Source of the DNA: DATFVA01 sp963771705
Lineage (GTDB): Bacteria > Bacteroidota > Ignavibacteria > Ignavibacteriales > Ignavibacteriaceae
Reading direction: 5' to 3'
NCBI GenBank assembly: GCA_963771705.1
Contig: CAVYUP010000014.1
Span: forward strand, 186,001-250,000
Length of the DNA stretch: 64,000 nt
In this document: positions 33,915 to 42,033 of the stretch, in pieces
How positions within the stretch are numbered: position 1 is the stretch's first letter
Layout of the letters: each line of letters opens with the position of its first letter
The notes under the pieces: model-generated
Seen by the model: the letters and a program-made list of their open reading frames with translations, nothing else
Told to the model about the DNA's origin: nothing
The model's database searches: none
Program-made: the position numbers and the translations under genes

Positions 33915-34655
33915 ATGGATGAAAAAACATTAAGAAGCCTGGACCTTGTAAAAATTTATAAGCACAGAACCGTTGTGAACAAAGCCTCCGTGAAAGTTTC
34001 CAAAGGAGAGATAGTGGGGCTCCTAGGACCGAACGGAGCAGGCAAAACAACCACTTTTTATATGATCACCGGTATGATAAGGCCCGACAGCGGGAAGGTT
34101 TTTCTTGATGATACGGAGATAACCAAAGTGCCGATGTACAAGCGCGCCAGGATGGGGATAGGCTACCTGCCGCAGGAAGCCTCGATATTCAGGAAGCTTT
34201 CAGTTGAAGACAACCTGATGGCAGTGCTGCAGATGATAAAACTTACACCGAAACAACGCAAGCAGAAATGCGAAGAACTCCTGGAAGATCTCGGCATCGC
34301 GCATATCAGAAAGAGCATCGGGTTTCAGCTAAGCGGAGGCGAAAGAAGGCGTACAGAAATAGCCCGGACGCTAGCCACCGATCCAAGCTTCATTCTACTG
34401 GATGAACCTTTCGCGGGAATAGATCCCATAGCCGTTGAAGACATTATGAACATTGTGGCAAACCTGAAGAACCGCGGCATAGGAGTACTTATTACAGACC
34501 ACAACGTACATGAGACATTAAGCATAGTTGACAACGCATACATACTTATCAGCGGAGTGATCTTTAAGTCGGGCAGCGCCGAAGTACTGGCCGAAGACGA
34601 AGAAGTGCGCAAACTATACCTCGGCGAAAAGTTCCGCCTGGACCGGTACCAGTAA
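33915..34655 (+). CDS. lptB: LPS export ABC transporter ATP-binding protein
   Basis: A 246-residue ATPase powering LPS extraction from the inner membrane with LptF and LptG, which are not in this window. Walker A GPNGAGKTT at residues 38-46, signature LSGGERRR, Walker B FILLDEPFAGIDP and switch His in ITDHNV are present. MYKRARMGIGYLPQEASIFRKL is the typical LptB Q-loop region. It begins two bases after the OstA-like stop. Confidence 0.96.
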   Translation: MDEKTLRSLDLVKIYKHRTVVNKASVKVSKGEIVGLLGPNGAGKTTTFYMITGMIRPDSGKVFLDDTEITKVPMYKRARMGIGYLPQEASIFRKLSVEDNLMAVLQMIKLTPKQRKQKCEELLEDLGIAHIRKSIGFQLSGGERRRTEIARTLATDPSFILLDEPFAGIDPIAVEDIMNIVANLKNRGIGVLITDHNVHETLSIVDNAYILISGVIFKSGSAEVLAEDEEVRKLYLGEKFRLDRYQ

Positions 34656-34679
34656 ATATTTCTCATCTCAGAATATCAA

Positions 34680-35696
34680 ATGGAAACAGCAAAGAATTTC
34701 TCACTTAAGCAATTAAACACATTTGGGGTAGACGTTTCAGCCGGAGCATTTGTTAATGCCGGGGATGAAGATGAAATGTTCGAGATACTATCCGCGGAAG
34801 AACTGAAGGCGTACCCCAAATTCATATTAGGCGGCGGGAGCAACGTGCTGTTTACGAAAGACTACGAGGGATTAGTAATCAAAAATTCCATTCCCGGTAT
34901 AGAAATTATCAGAGAAGATAATGAGTCGGCGTTAGTAGAAGCCGGAGCTGGAGTAAACTGGAACGAGCTGGTAAACTACTGCGTAGACAGAAACCTGGGC
35001 GGAATAGAGAACCTTGCCTTCATACCGGGGACCGCGGGAGCCGCACCCATTCAGAACATAGGGGCATACGGTGAAGAACTAAGCGAGACATTTCACAGTC
35101 TGAGAGGCTTTTACATCGATACAGCGAAGCCCGCAGTGTTTTACAAAAGCGGCTGCCGGTTCGGATACCGTGACAGCATCTTCAAGAACGAACTTAAGGG
35201 GAAGTTCGTGGTCACCAAAGTACAGCTGATGCTGAGCGAAAATCCCGAAATCAGAACAGGCTACGGAAACATAAGAGACGAACTTGAGAAAACGGGGAAG
35301 AGCGGCTATACCATCAAAGACGTGAGAGACGCGGTGACAAAAATAAGGAAGGAAAAACTCCCTGATCCCGCAGTAATCGGCAACGCAGGAAGCTTCTTCA
35401 AAAATCCCGAAGTAAGCCGCGAACAATACAACCTTCTGAAAGGGGAGTACCCGGACATCAAGGCCTATCCCCTGGACAACGGGAAGATCAAGCTGCCGGC
35501 GGCGTGGTTAATCGACAGAGGAGGGTGGAAAGGCTACCGGAAGGGGAACACCGGAACGCACAGCAGGCAGGCGCTGGTAATAGTAAATCACGGAGAAGCC
35601 ACCGGAGAAGAAATACTACACTTCGCAAAGGAAATCAAGCGTTCCGTTTACGAAAAATTTGAAGTAGTGCTGGAAGAAGAAGTCAACATTATCTGA
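34680..35696 (+). CDS. murB: UDP-N-acetylenolpyruvoylglucosamine reductase
   Basis: A 338-residue FAD enzyme completing UDP-MurNAc synthesis. FILGGGSNVLFTKDYEG (residues about 47-63), IPGTAGAAPIQNIGAYG, the catalytic Ser238 in NAGSFFKNPE and PAAWLIDRGGWKG, plus the C-terminal EVVLEEEV Glu. Length and GAYG spacing fit the type I (E. coli-like) enzyme. It follows lptB by 24 bases and ends the operon. A hairpin begins within its last codons. Confidence 0.95.
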   Translation: METAKNFSLKQLNTFGVDVSAGAFVNAGDEDEMFEILSAEELKAYPKFILGGGSNVLFTKDYEGLVIKNSIPGIEIIREDNESALVEAGAGVNWNELVNYCVDRNLGGIENLAFIPGTAGAAPIQNIGAYGEELSETFHSLRGFYIDTAKPAVFYKSGCRFGYRDSIFKNELKGKFVVTKVQLMLSENPEIRTGYGNIRDELEKTGKSGYTIKDVRDAVTKIRKEKLPDPAVIGNAGSFFKNPEVSREQYNLLKGEYPDIKAYPLDNGKIKLPAAWLIDRGGWKGYRKGNTGTHSRQALVIVNHGEATGEEILHFAKEIKRSVYEKFEVVLEEEVNII

Positions 35697-35726
35697 AGGC
35701 ACCCTTCAGACGGGTTCTTCCCCGTC
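35693..35726 (+). other. Tandem hairpins at the end of murB
   Basis: CTGAAGG-CAC-CCTTCAG (35693-35709) overlaps the murB stop codon and is followed directly by GACGGG-N6-CCCGTC (35709-35726). Both stems are perfect. No T-run follows, so this may stabilise the 3' end of the operon message instead of terminating it. Confidence 0.5.
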
Positions 35727-35878
35727 ACAGATCGCCTGAGTCCCCCGGTTGAAATTATGTTTCATAATAATTATGTTCCAATCATAAGAAATTTATCCAC
35801 AACTCTTTACCAGGTACTTCAGGAAAGTGCTGCAGCATATTCTGATCAGAATTATAAAAACAATTATCGGGAAGACAA

Positions 35879-36694
35879 ATGAATGATAATAAAGACGAGA
35901 AGATAGTATCAGCTTACGAAAAAGCCGCTCAGGAGGGAGTAGATCCGAGATGCATTCCACAGAAGCTGACCGGGCCCGTCCCGATACACGATGAAATTCC
36001 CTATCCCGATTACCCGGAAACAGACCATGAGATCTGGAAATTCCTATACGACCGGCAGATGAAATACCTGCCAGGCAGAGTATGCGAAGAATACCTTGAA
36101 GGAACCAGGAAACTGAACTTCACATCAGACAAGATCCCCGCGTTAAAGGACTTAAGTCACGTTTTCAACAAAACCAGCGGATGGAAGATCGCGAGGGTTC
36201 CGGGGCTGATACACGAGCAGAACTTTTTTGAACTACTTCAGAAAAAAATATTCCCCTCCACCGATTACATAAGAGGAAAAGAAGAACTTGACTACACGCC
36301 CGCGCCCGACTGTTTCCATGATATGTTCGGTCATATGCCGCTGCTGACCGATGAAAACTTTGCCTCATTCTACCAGATGTTCGGTGAAGCCGCATTCCAT
36401 GCCGAAGGCATCAACCGAAAATATCTCGAGACATTCCACTGGTTTACCGTTGAATTCGGATTGATAAAAAAGCCGGAGGGAATGAGAATTTACGGAGCCG
36501 GAATCATCTCCTCAAAAGAAGAAGTAACACACGCATTATCGGATGAAGTTGAAGTAAGAGACTTCGATCCCGACAAGCTGGTAAGGCAGGACTACGACGT
36601 ATGGCATCTCCAGCCCATACTATGGGCCATAGATTCCTTCGAACACCTGGAAGACGGCTTTAAATTCTGGACGAAGAAAGAAGGCCTGCTGTAA
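35879..36694 (+). CDS. phhA: Phenylalanine 4-hydroxylase
   Basis: A 271-residue monomeric aromatic amino-acid hydroxylase turning phenylalanine into tyrosine with O2 and a tetrahydropterin. The iron ligands are His147, His152 (FHDMFGHMPLL) and Glu192 (TVEFGLIKK), with the spacing known from Chromobacterium PAH. GWKIARVPGLIHEQNFF and YGAGIISSKEEV fit the pterin and substrate region. No regulatory ACT domain is present, as usual in bacteria. The pterin genes 2 kb downstream are the probable source of its cofactor. Tyrosine rather than tryptophan specificity is inferred. Confidence 0.93.
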   Translation: MNDNKDEKIVSAYEKAAQEGVDPRCIPQKLTGPVPIHDEIPYPDYPETDHEIWKFLYDRQMKYLPGRVCEEYLEGTRKLNFTSDKIPALKDLSHVFNKTSGWKIARVPGLIHEQNFFELLQKKIFPSTDYIRGKEELDYTPAPDCFHDMFGHMPLLTDENFASFYQMFGEAAFHAEGINRKYLETFHWFTVEFGLIKKPEGMRIYGAGIISSKEEVTHALSDEVEVRDFDPDKLVRQDYDVWHLQPILWAIDSFEHLEDGFKFWTKKEGLL

Positions 36695-37020
36695 GTCCGA
36701 AGCTGCGGAAACAAAAACAGCCCCCTCCGGTGAGGGAGCTGTATGAGGATTTGGACGAAAATTGACAGTTCTAAGGGGTCTTTCAAAGTTAATAATTCAT
36801 TGTACATCCGGCCTACATCCGGCCTGTAACCCCAGTGCAACCCCAGGGTAAAAGCAAGACGGGTAAGGTGAACTTTTTGGGTGGGGATGGTGTTTCAAAT
36901 TACAGCGGTAAGGCTGAACTTGAATGTGCTGTGTATAATTTCTAATTTTATGTGATATAATCATAAGCTTTTATATTAAAAATACTTACAACCATCTAAT
37001 AAAAGAAGGAAGTGATTGTT
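36695..37020. other. Intergenic region with hairpin and short tandem duplications
   Basis: About 325 bases without a gene. A hairpin with one mismatch (36718-36741, loop CGGT) may end the phhA message. At 36803-36824 the 11-base unit TACATCCGGCC is duplicated head to tail, and just after it AACCCCAG recurs with the same 11-base spacing (36828-36846). The ribosome site AAGGA for the next gene is at 37007-37010. Confidence 0.5.
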
Positions 37021-37497
37021 ATGCCTGTTGAAGTTGGCGATAAAGCGCCGGATTTTACTTTGAAGAACCAGGATGCGGAAGATACCTCTTTGTCGGATTT
37101 CAAAGGAGAAAAAGTAGTACTCCTCTTTTTTCCGTTCGCGTTTTCTTCGGTATGCTCCGCGGAGGTTAAGAGGATGCAGGAGGATTTTAATAATAATATG
37201 GACATTGACGCGCAGGTGATTGGAGTGAGCGTTGACAGCCCTTACTCCTTAAAAGCATGGAAAGAGCTGACCCAGATCAACTTTCCTCTGCTGAGCGATT
37301 TTAACAAGGAAGTTTCAAGGAAATATGATTCATTATATGAGTTATACTACCCGGAGAAATTTTCTTATAACGGCGTGGCTAAAAGAACGGCTTTTGTGAT
37401 TGGAAAGGATGGAAAGATAAAGTACAAGGAGATCTGCCCTAACCCGGGTGAGCAGCCTGATTATGACGCGATAAAGAAAACACTGGAAGAGGAGTAA
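37021..37497 (+). CDS. Single-Cys peroxiredoxin (AhpE-like)
   Basis: I start at the ATG at 37021 (158 residues), ten bases after AAGGA; the GTG at 37012 lies only one base from it. The peroxidatic Cys45 is in FPFAFSSVCSAEV, the second half of the usual TPVC/SSVC site. A resolving Cys within the same helix is absent, so this resembles 1-Cys or AhpE-type enzymes that need an external thiol. It heads an operon (37021 to 40733) with a rhodanese, BCP and the pterin genes. Reduces peroxides; natural reductant unknown. Confidence 0.88.
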   Translation: MPVEVGDKAPDFTLKNQDAEDTSLSDFKGEKVVLLFFPFAFSSVCSAEVKRMQEDFNNNMDIDAQVIGVSVDSPYSLKAWKELTQINFPLLSDFNKEVSRKYDSLYELYYPEKFSYNGVAKRTAFVIGKDGKIKYKEICPNPGEQPDYDAIKKTLEEE

Positions 37498-37498
37498 T

Positions 37499-37849
37499 AT
37501 GTTCAGAGATTCAGGAAATTATAAGACGGCGTACAGGGATTTAAGTCCTACTGAGGTTAAGGAACTGCTGGAGCATAAAGACGGCATACGGCTTATTGAT
37601 GTAAGGGAGGAATGGGAACATAAGTTAGCAAGGATAGAAAACTCAGAGCTGATGCCGATGAGTAATTTTGTTGGCCGTGCGGGTGAACTGGATAAGGATG
37701 ATGAGCTGGTAATATACTGCCACAGGGGGGTAAGAAGTGTTAATGTTTGTAATTTTCTTGCTAACCAGGGTTTCAAAAACCTGATAAATCTTAAAGGTGG
37801 AATTGACGCGTGGTCAGATGAGGTTGATCCGTCGGTTCCGAAATACTGA
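37499..37849 (+). CDS. Rhodanese-like sulfurtransferase
   Basis: A 116-residue single rhodanese domain with the active loop CHRGVRS (Cys74) and RLIDVREEWE at residues 31-40. The Cys-H-R-G-V-R loop is of the small-substrate type. It starts one base after the peroxiredoxin stop. It may carry persulfide sulfur in the thiol-peroxide operon. Specific partner unknown. Confidence 0.9.
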   Translation: MFRDSGNYKTAYRDLSPTEVKELLEHKDGIRLIDVREEWEHKLARIENSELMPMSNFVGRAGELDKDDELVIYCHRGVRSVNVCNFLANQGFKNLINLKGGIDAWSDEVDPSVPKY

Positions 37850-37868
37850 AAATTAACGGAGAGATAAA

Positions 37869-38327
37869 ATGATTGAAGAAGGTAAAAAAGCGCCTGATTT
37901 CAAGCTGAAGAATCAGGACGGGGAAACTATAGCTCTGAAGGACTACAGAGGGAAAAAGGTTGTGTTATATTTTTATCCCAAAGATAATACTTCGGGGTGT
38001 ACAAAGGAGGCCTGCAATTTCAGGGATGAATTCCCTAAGTTTAAGAACGTGGACGCGGTGATTCTGGGCGTTAGTCCCGACTCCGTGGCTTCACACAAAA
38101 AATTCGCCGAAAAGTATGATCTTCCTTTCAACCTGCTGAGCGACGAGGAGAAGAAGGTGCTTGAGGAGTACGGTGTATGGCAGGAGAAGAGTATGTACGG
38201 CAAAAAATATATGGGCGTTGTTAGGACTACTGTTGTTATTGACGAGAACGGCAAGGTTAGGAAGGTATTTCCAAAAGTTAAAGTGGACGGGCATAACAAA
38301 GAAGTTCTGGAAGCGCTTAAAAACTAA
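37869..38327 (+). CDS. bcp: Peroxiredoxin BCP
   Basis: A 152-residue thiol peroxidase reducing hydrogen peroxide and organic peroxides. The peroxidatic Cys44 and resolving Cys49 are four residues apart within YPKDNTSGCTKEACNF, the atypical two-Cys arrangement of BCP/PrxQ. Thioredoxin is the usual electron donor. It follows the rhodanese by 19 bases with GGAGAG. Probably cytosolic. Confidence 0.95.
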   Translation: MIEEGKKAPDFKLKNQDGETIALKDYRGKKVVLYFYPKDNTSGCTKEACNFRDEFPKFKNVDAVILGVSPDSVASHKKFAEKYDLPFNLLSDEEKKVLEEYGVWQEKSMYGKKYMGVVRTTVVIDENGKVRKVFPKVKVDGHNKEVLEALKN

Positions 38328-38340
38328 GAGGCTTAAATAA

Positions 38341-38748
38341 ATGGTTTATGTTAAAAGGAGAGAAACCTTTAGTGCTGCTCACCGCCTGTATAACCCCGCC
38401 TACAGCGATGAGAAAAATCTTGAAATATTCGGAAAGTGCAGTAATCCCAACTGGCACGGACATAATTACGTGCTGGAGGTTACTGTGGCAGGCGATCCCG
38501 ACCCTGAAACGGGTTTTGTAATTGACCTGAAGGTGCTTAAGAATATAATAAATGAAAATATTCTTGAGAAGGTTGACCATAAAAATCTGAACACCGAGAC
38601 AGATTTTATGAAGGACATAATTCCATCGGCTGAAAATATAGCGAAGGGAATTTTTAATGTGCTGGAAGGGAAGCTGCCTTCGGGAAAGCTTTATTCGGTG
38701 AAATTGTTCGAGACAGAAAAAAATATTGTTGAATATCGAGGAGAATAA
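38341..38748 (+). CDS. 6-pyruvoyl-tetrahydropterin synthase (PTPS-II type)
   Basis: A 135-residue enzyme converting dihydroneopterin triphosphate to 6-pyruvoyl-tetrahydropterin. Zinc ligands are His14, His39 and His41; the catalytic Cys33 lies in FGKCSNPNWHGHNY, which has the CxxxxxHGH spacing of eukaryotic PTPS (PTPS-II). The queuosine enzyme QueD has CxxxHGH instead, and the folate variant lacks the Cys. That points to biopterin synthesis, in keeping with the adjacent GTP cyclohydrolase and SDR genes. GGAGAG lies just before the next start. Confidence 0.85.
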   Translation: MVYVKRRETFSAAHRLYNPAYSDEKNLEIFGKCSNPNWHGHNYVLEVTVAGDPDPETGFVIDLKVLKNIINENILEKVDHKNLNTETDFMKDIIPSAENIAKGIFNVLEGKLPSGKLYSVKLFETEKNIVEYRGE

Positions 38749-38750
38749 TT

Positions 38751-39323
38751 TTGGATTACGCAAAAGTGCAGAACCTGGTTTCAGATCTGCTGACAGAAAT
38801 AGGGGAGGATCCTAAAAGGGAGGGACTGCTTAATACCCCCAAGCGTGTAGCTAAGGCCTATGAATTCCTGACATCAGGATACAACAAGAAGATAGAAGAG
38901 GTGTTGAATAACGCTGTGTTTAATGAGAAATACGATGAGATGGTGCTGGTGAAGAACATCGACTTTTATAGTCTCTGTGAGCATCATATGCTTCCGTTCT
39001 ACGGGAAGGTTCACGTAGCCTACATTCCCGATGGAAAGATTGTGGGACTGAGCAAGATACCGCGTATTGTTGATGTATTTTCGCGCCGGCTGCAGGTGCA
39101 GGAAAGGATGACACAGGAGATAGCGGACACTCTTGACGAATATCTGAAGCCGCAGGGGGTAGCGGTGGTGTCAGAGGCTTACCATATGTGTATGATGATG
39201 CGCGGAGTTGAGAAGCAGAATTCGGCGGCGATAGCGAGCGCCGTTCACGGTGTGTTTAAGGAAGACGCAAGAACGAGGGCTGAGTTTATGACGTTAATAA
39301 AAGGGAGACTGAGCGATGGCTGA
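38751..39323 (+). CDS. folE: GTP cyclohydrolase I
   Basis: A 190-residue enzyme making 7,8-dihydroneopterin triphosphate from GTP, the shared first step of folate and biopterin. Zinc ligands Cys76, His79 (SLCEHHMLPF) and Cys147 (YHMCMMMRG) are present, with VGLSKIPRIVDVF and RLQVQERMTQEIAD. The start is TTG, two bases after the PTPS stop, with GAGGAG 6 bases upstream. It overlaps the next SDR gene by 8 bases. The product feeds PTPS directly. Confidence 0.96.
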   Translation: MDYAKVQNLVSDLLTEIGEDPKREGLLNTPKRVAKAYEFLTSGYNKKIEEVLNNAVFNEKYDEMVLVKNIDFYSLCEHHMLPFYGKVHVAYIPDGKIVGLSKIPRIVDVFSRRLQVQERMTQEIADTLDEYLKPQGVAVVSEAYHMCMMMRGVEKQNSAAIASAVHGVFKEDARTRAEFMTLIKGRLSDG

Positions 39324-40029
39324 AGATAAACCGGCTGTATGGATAACCGGGGCGAGCAGCGGCATAGGTAGGGCATCGGCAGCTGAGTTCGCAAAGATAG
39401 GGAGCAGAGTGTTTGTTTCCGCACGCAGGGTTACTGAACTGGAGAGGCTGAACAGGGAACTGAAGAAAGAGGATAAGGAAGTTGAGATATACCCCTGCAA
39501 TGTTGCTTCTTCGCAGAACGTTGACCAGACGGTGAAGAAAATACTGGCGGAAGGGGACGTTGACTGCCTGATAAACAATGCCGGGATAACTTCGTGGAAG
39601 CTTGCCGAAGAGAATTCCACAAATGAAATTGATGATGTAATAAACACGAACCTTCTCGGTTCGATATATACTATTAAATATCTTCTTCCTCACTTTATAG
39701 AGAGGGGAGGAGGAACTATTATAAATATTCTATCGGTGGTGACTAAAAAGATCTTTACGCACAGCAGCGCGTACGCGGCTTCGAAGATGGGACTGTTAGG
39801 CTATACAAACGTTCTGAGGGAGGAAGTGAGGAAGCATAAGATACGTGTGATAAACGTGATACCGGGGACTACGGAAACGCCGATGTGGCCGCCGAAGGTA
39901 CGTGAAGAGCACTCGGAGCGTATGCTTAATCCCGAAGAAATAGCCAGGGTGATTGTGTCGGCCTATCTTGAAAGGAGCAGTATGGTAACCGAGGAGATAC
40001 TTGTAAGACCTATGGAAGGAGATCTGTAA
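39316..40029 (+). CDS. SDR, probable sepiapterin reductase
   Basis: A 237-residue NADP-type SDR: TGASSGIGRAS at residues 11-21, NNAG, Ser in INILSVVTKK and YAASK. From memory its C-terminal part (IPGTTETPMW, LNPEEIARVI, EEILVRPMEGDL) corresponds closely to the Chlorobium tepidum sepiapterin reductase (QPGAVYTPMW, MPEDIAAPVV, EEIILRPTSGDI). That enzyme completes L-threo-tetrahydrobiopterin. Overlap with folE and neighbouring PTPS strongly support this. Homologous assignment is by remembered sequence and should be verified by alignment. Confidence 0.78.
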   Translation: MAEDKPAVWITGASSGIGRASAAEFAKIGSRVFVSARRVTELERLNRELKKEDKEVEIYPCNVASSQNVDQTVKKILAEGDVDCLINNAGITSWKLAEENSTNEIDDVINTNLLGSIYTIKYLLPHFIERGGGTIINILSVVTKKIFTHSSAYAASKMGLLGYTNVLREEVRKHKIRVINVIPGTTETPMWPPKVREEHSERMLNPEEIARVIVSAYLERSSMVTEEILVRPMEGDL

Positions 40030-40733
40030 TGGCTGAAAAAGATGTATGCATTGTAACAGGAGCGAGCAGAGGAATAGGGAAAGGAATAGCGCTTAAGCTG
40101 GCGGAGGAGGGGAAGGATGTGATGCTATTCGGCAGGGATGTGGAGGCCCTTAAAGAAACCCAAAGGTTTGTTAAGGAGAAGGGGGCGGCAGCTGATTATT
40201 TTGCCGGAGATGTAGGGGACGTTGAGTTTGTGAATAAGTCGGTTGGTGAAATACTGGATAAGTACGGGAAGGTTGATATACTTATTAACAACGCGGGACT
40301 GGGAATATTCAAAGAGGTGGTGAATGCTTCCCTTGATGATTTTAAGACACAGGTGAACGCCAATTTATACGGGATATTTAACTTCTCCAAAGCCGTACTG
40401 AATAATATGATAGAACGAAAAACGGGAGTGATAATTAATATAGCCTCGCTTGCCGGGAAGAATGTATTCGCGGGAGGATCGATGTATTCGGCCACGAAGC
40501 ATGCTGTGAAGGGTTTTACCGGAAGTCTTATGCAGGAAGTAAGGAAGCACAACATTAAGGTTGCGGCTGTATTCCCCGGTTCAGTGGAAACGAGCTTCCA
40601 CTCGGACGGGAGTCCCGGTTCTCCCAACAAGCTAATGCCGGAGGACGTAGCCGAAACAGTTTCGCTTATTATCAAGCTGCCGGTAAGGGCACTTGCGAGC
40701 GAGATTGATATTCGTCCCACTAATCCTAAATAA
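40029..40733 (+). CDS. SDR-family oxidoreductase, pterin operon
   Basis: A 234-residue SDR with TGASRGIGKGIAL (residues 10-22), LINNAGLGIF, Ser in INIASLAGKN and YSATK. It overlaps the previous SDR by one base (TAATG) and resembles the FabG/DltE-like SDRs. A second SDR with PTPS and GTP cyclohydrolase could act on a further side-chain carbonyl of the pterin, but a general carbonyl reductase is equally possible. It ends with the operon terminator at 40769. Confidence 0.75.
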   Translation: MAEKDVCIVTGASRGIGKGIALKLAEEGKDVMLFGRDVEALKETQRFVKEKGAAADYFAGDVGDVEFVNKSVGEILDKYGKVDILINNAGLGIFKEVVNASLDDFKTQVNANLYGIFNFSKAVLNNMIERKTGVIINIASLAGKNVFAGGSMYSATKHAVKGFTGSLMQEVRKHNIKVAAVFPGSVETSFHSDGSPGSPNKLMPEDVAETVSLIIKLPVRALASEIDIRPTNPK

Positions 40734-40768
40734 GGGTTTAATATTTTCTTCTTGATTGGGAGTATAAG

Positions 40769-40797
40769 AATCCCCCGGCCGGAGCCAGGGGATTTTC
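40769..40797. terminator. Bidirectional terminator between pterin operon and spy-like gene
   Basis: AATCCCC (40769-40775) pairs with GGGGATT (40788-40794), with an inner GGC-CGGA-GCC stem above one mismatch, then TTTT on the plus side. On the minus side AA-rich sequence precedes it. It serves the convergent ends of the SDR and Spy-like genes. Confidence 0.75.
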
Positions 40798-40841
40798 AAC
40801 ATTGTTTCAAACCAACAGAAACAGCTGAGGAGGGGAGAGTT

Positions 40842-41342
40842 TTACTGACGGTTGAGCTGCTGATGTTTTTTCATCGGTCCCTGTCCGTTACAGGGTCCCT
40901 GACAGTCCCTCATACCTCTGCCTTCGCCGCGGCCCTCCATCATAGGCATACGATTAAAGATCTCCTTCTGCTGATCGGTAAGGAGTTCATAAACATCCAT
41001 TCTGTGATTTGCTTTTGCAGAGGCGATTTTATCGCGTGAAGCATTGAGAGCATTTACCAGGTTCAGGTAATCGCTGCGTGAATAATTACCTTTCTGCTGG
41101 AGTTCCCTAACGGCAAGACGTTTCTTCTGCATATCCGCACGCAAATCGATCATTTCTTCCTGGTGTTTCATCTGAAGCTGTTCAATTTTTGCTTTCTGAT
41201 CGTCTGTGAGGTTAAGCTTTTCAAACATCCTTCCGCGGAATCTTTGACCCTGAGGGGCATCTGACTGCTGGGGATAAAAACTAGCTGAAGAGGCCAAAAC
41301 CAGTAAAGTTATGAGACCGCCGATTAAAAGTGACTTTTTCAA
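40842..41342 (-). CDS. Spy/CpxP-like periplasmic LTxxQ protein
   Basis: A 166-residue protein with a signal peptide (about residues 1-22) and two LTxxQ motifs: LTDDQKAKIEQL and LLTDQQKEIF. Between them are long amphipathic helices. The tail is Gly/Met/Arg-rich with a CxGPC segment and His. Spy-like proteins are periplasmic chaperones or metal-stress sensors. It is divergent from the ECF sigma gene, and a second Spy-like protein ends that sigma operon, so the two probably belong to one envelope-stress response. Confidence 0.85.
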   Translation of the reverse strand: MKKSLLIGGLITLLVLASSASFYPQQSDAPQGQRFRGRMFEKLNLTDDQKAKIEQLQMKHQEEMIDLRADMQKKRLAVRELQQKGNYSRSDYLNLVNALNASRDKIASAKANHRMDVYELLTDQQKEIFNRMPMMEGRGEGRGMRDCQGPCNGQGPMKKHQQLNRQ

Positions 41343-41410
41343 TTTATTCTCCGATTATTTTAGTTATTATTTTAAAGTTTTCAGGGGTTTGACAAAAGAA
41401 ATTTTCCATG

Positions 41411-41436
41411 GGTTTAAATATTTACGATATTAAACC
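41411..41436. promoter_or_regulatory. Inverted repeat in the divergent spy-like/ECF sigma promoter region
   Basis: GGTTTAA (41411-41417) and TTAAACC (41430-41436) flank a 12-base spacer. A TTGACA box is at 41389-41394. The element is about 45 bases from the sigma gene start and 70 from the spy-like gene start. It is a candidate operator or autoregulated site. No experimental basis. Confidence 0.4.
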
Positions 41437-41481
41437 TTTAATTAAGACGGATTGTCTAAAAAATGAACAAAAAACGGAAAA

Positions 41482-42033
41482 ATGGCTGTTCCGAATCCTG
41501 ATTTTGAATTAGTGAAGAGATTTAATGCCGGTGATGAAGCCGCTTTTAATGATATAGTTAAGAAATATCAGAAAAAAATTTACTGGCATGCACGCAGGAT
41601 GACTGGAAACCACCTGGACGCCGATGAGGTAGTTCAGGAAGTTCTTATTGCTATTTACAATAACCTAAAAAAGTTCAGGTTTCAATCATCGCTGTATACC
41701 TGGATATACAGGATAACTTCAACAAGAACGCTGAACTTTCTGAACCGCAGCAAACTGAAGCGGTTCATAGGCATAGAGGACAGCAACGCGCACGAGCTGC
41801 ATTCACACGAAGACATAACAGGCGATTATGAACAGCGCGAGAAGTTTGCACGACTTGAGAAGAAACTACGGACACTTCCGGCCAAGCAGAGAGAAGTTTT
41901 TATAATGAGAAATTTTGATGATATGAGCTACAAAGAAATTGCGGAGATTACAGGAAGGAGTGAAGGGGGGCTGAAGGCTAATTATTTTCACGCGGTAAAC
42001 AAATTAACGGAGCTGATGGAAGAAGATGAATAG
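41482..42033 (+). CDS. ECF-type RNA polymerase sigma factor
   Basis: A 183-residue sigma-E-like factor. Region 2 is AAFNDIVKKYQKKIYWHARRMTGNHLDADEVVQEV (residues 20-55) and region 4 is LRTLPAKQREVFIMRNFDDMSYKEIAEITGRSEGGLKANYFHA. Region 3 is missing, as expected. It overlaps the next gene by 8 bases; that gene has an anti-sigma-like layout. The regulon probably includes the two Spy-like genes. Signal unknown. Confidence 0.94.
   Translation: MAVPNPDFELVKRFNAGDEAAFNDIVKKYQKKIYWHARRMTGNHLDADEVVQEVLIAIYNNLKKFRFQSSLYTWIYRITSTRTLNFLNRSKLKRFIGIEDSNAHELHSHEDITGDYEQREKFARLEKKLRTLPAKQREVFIMRNFDDMSYKEIAEITGRSEGGLKANYFHAVNKLTELMEEDE

Noticed and set aside
38341..38748. Queuosine enzyme QueD
   Set aside because: The CxxxxxHGH spacing differs from the CxxxHGH of QueD, and no queuosine genes are nearby; the biopterin-type assignment fits better.
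1129..41430. The 13-base string ATATTTACGATAT at the arsR1 operator and in the ECF sigma promoter region
   Set aside because: Random 13-base matches are not rare in 64 kb. The symmetric half-sites differ between the two places, so a shared regulator is not supported.
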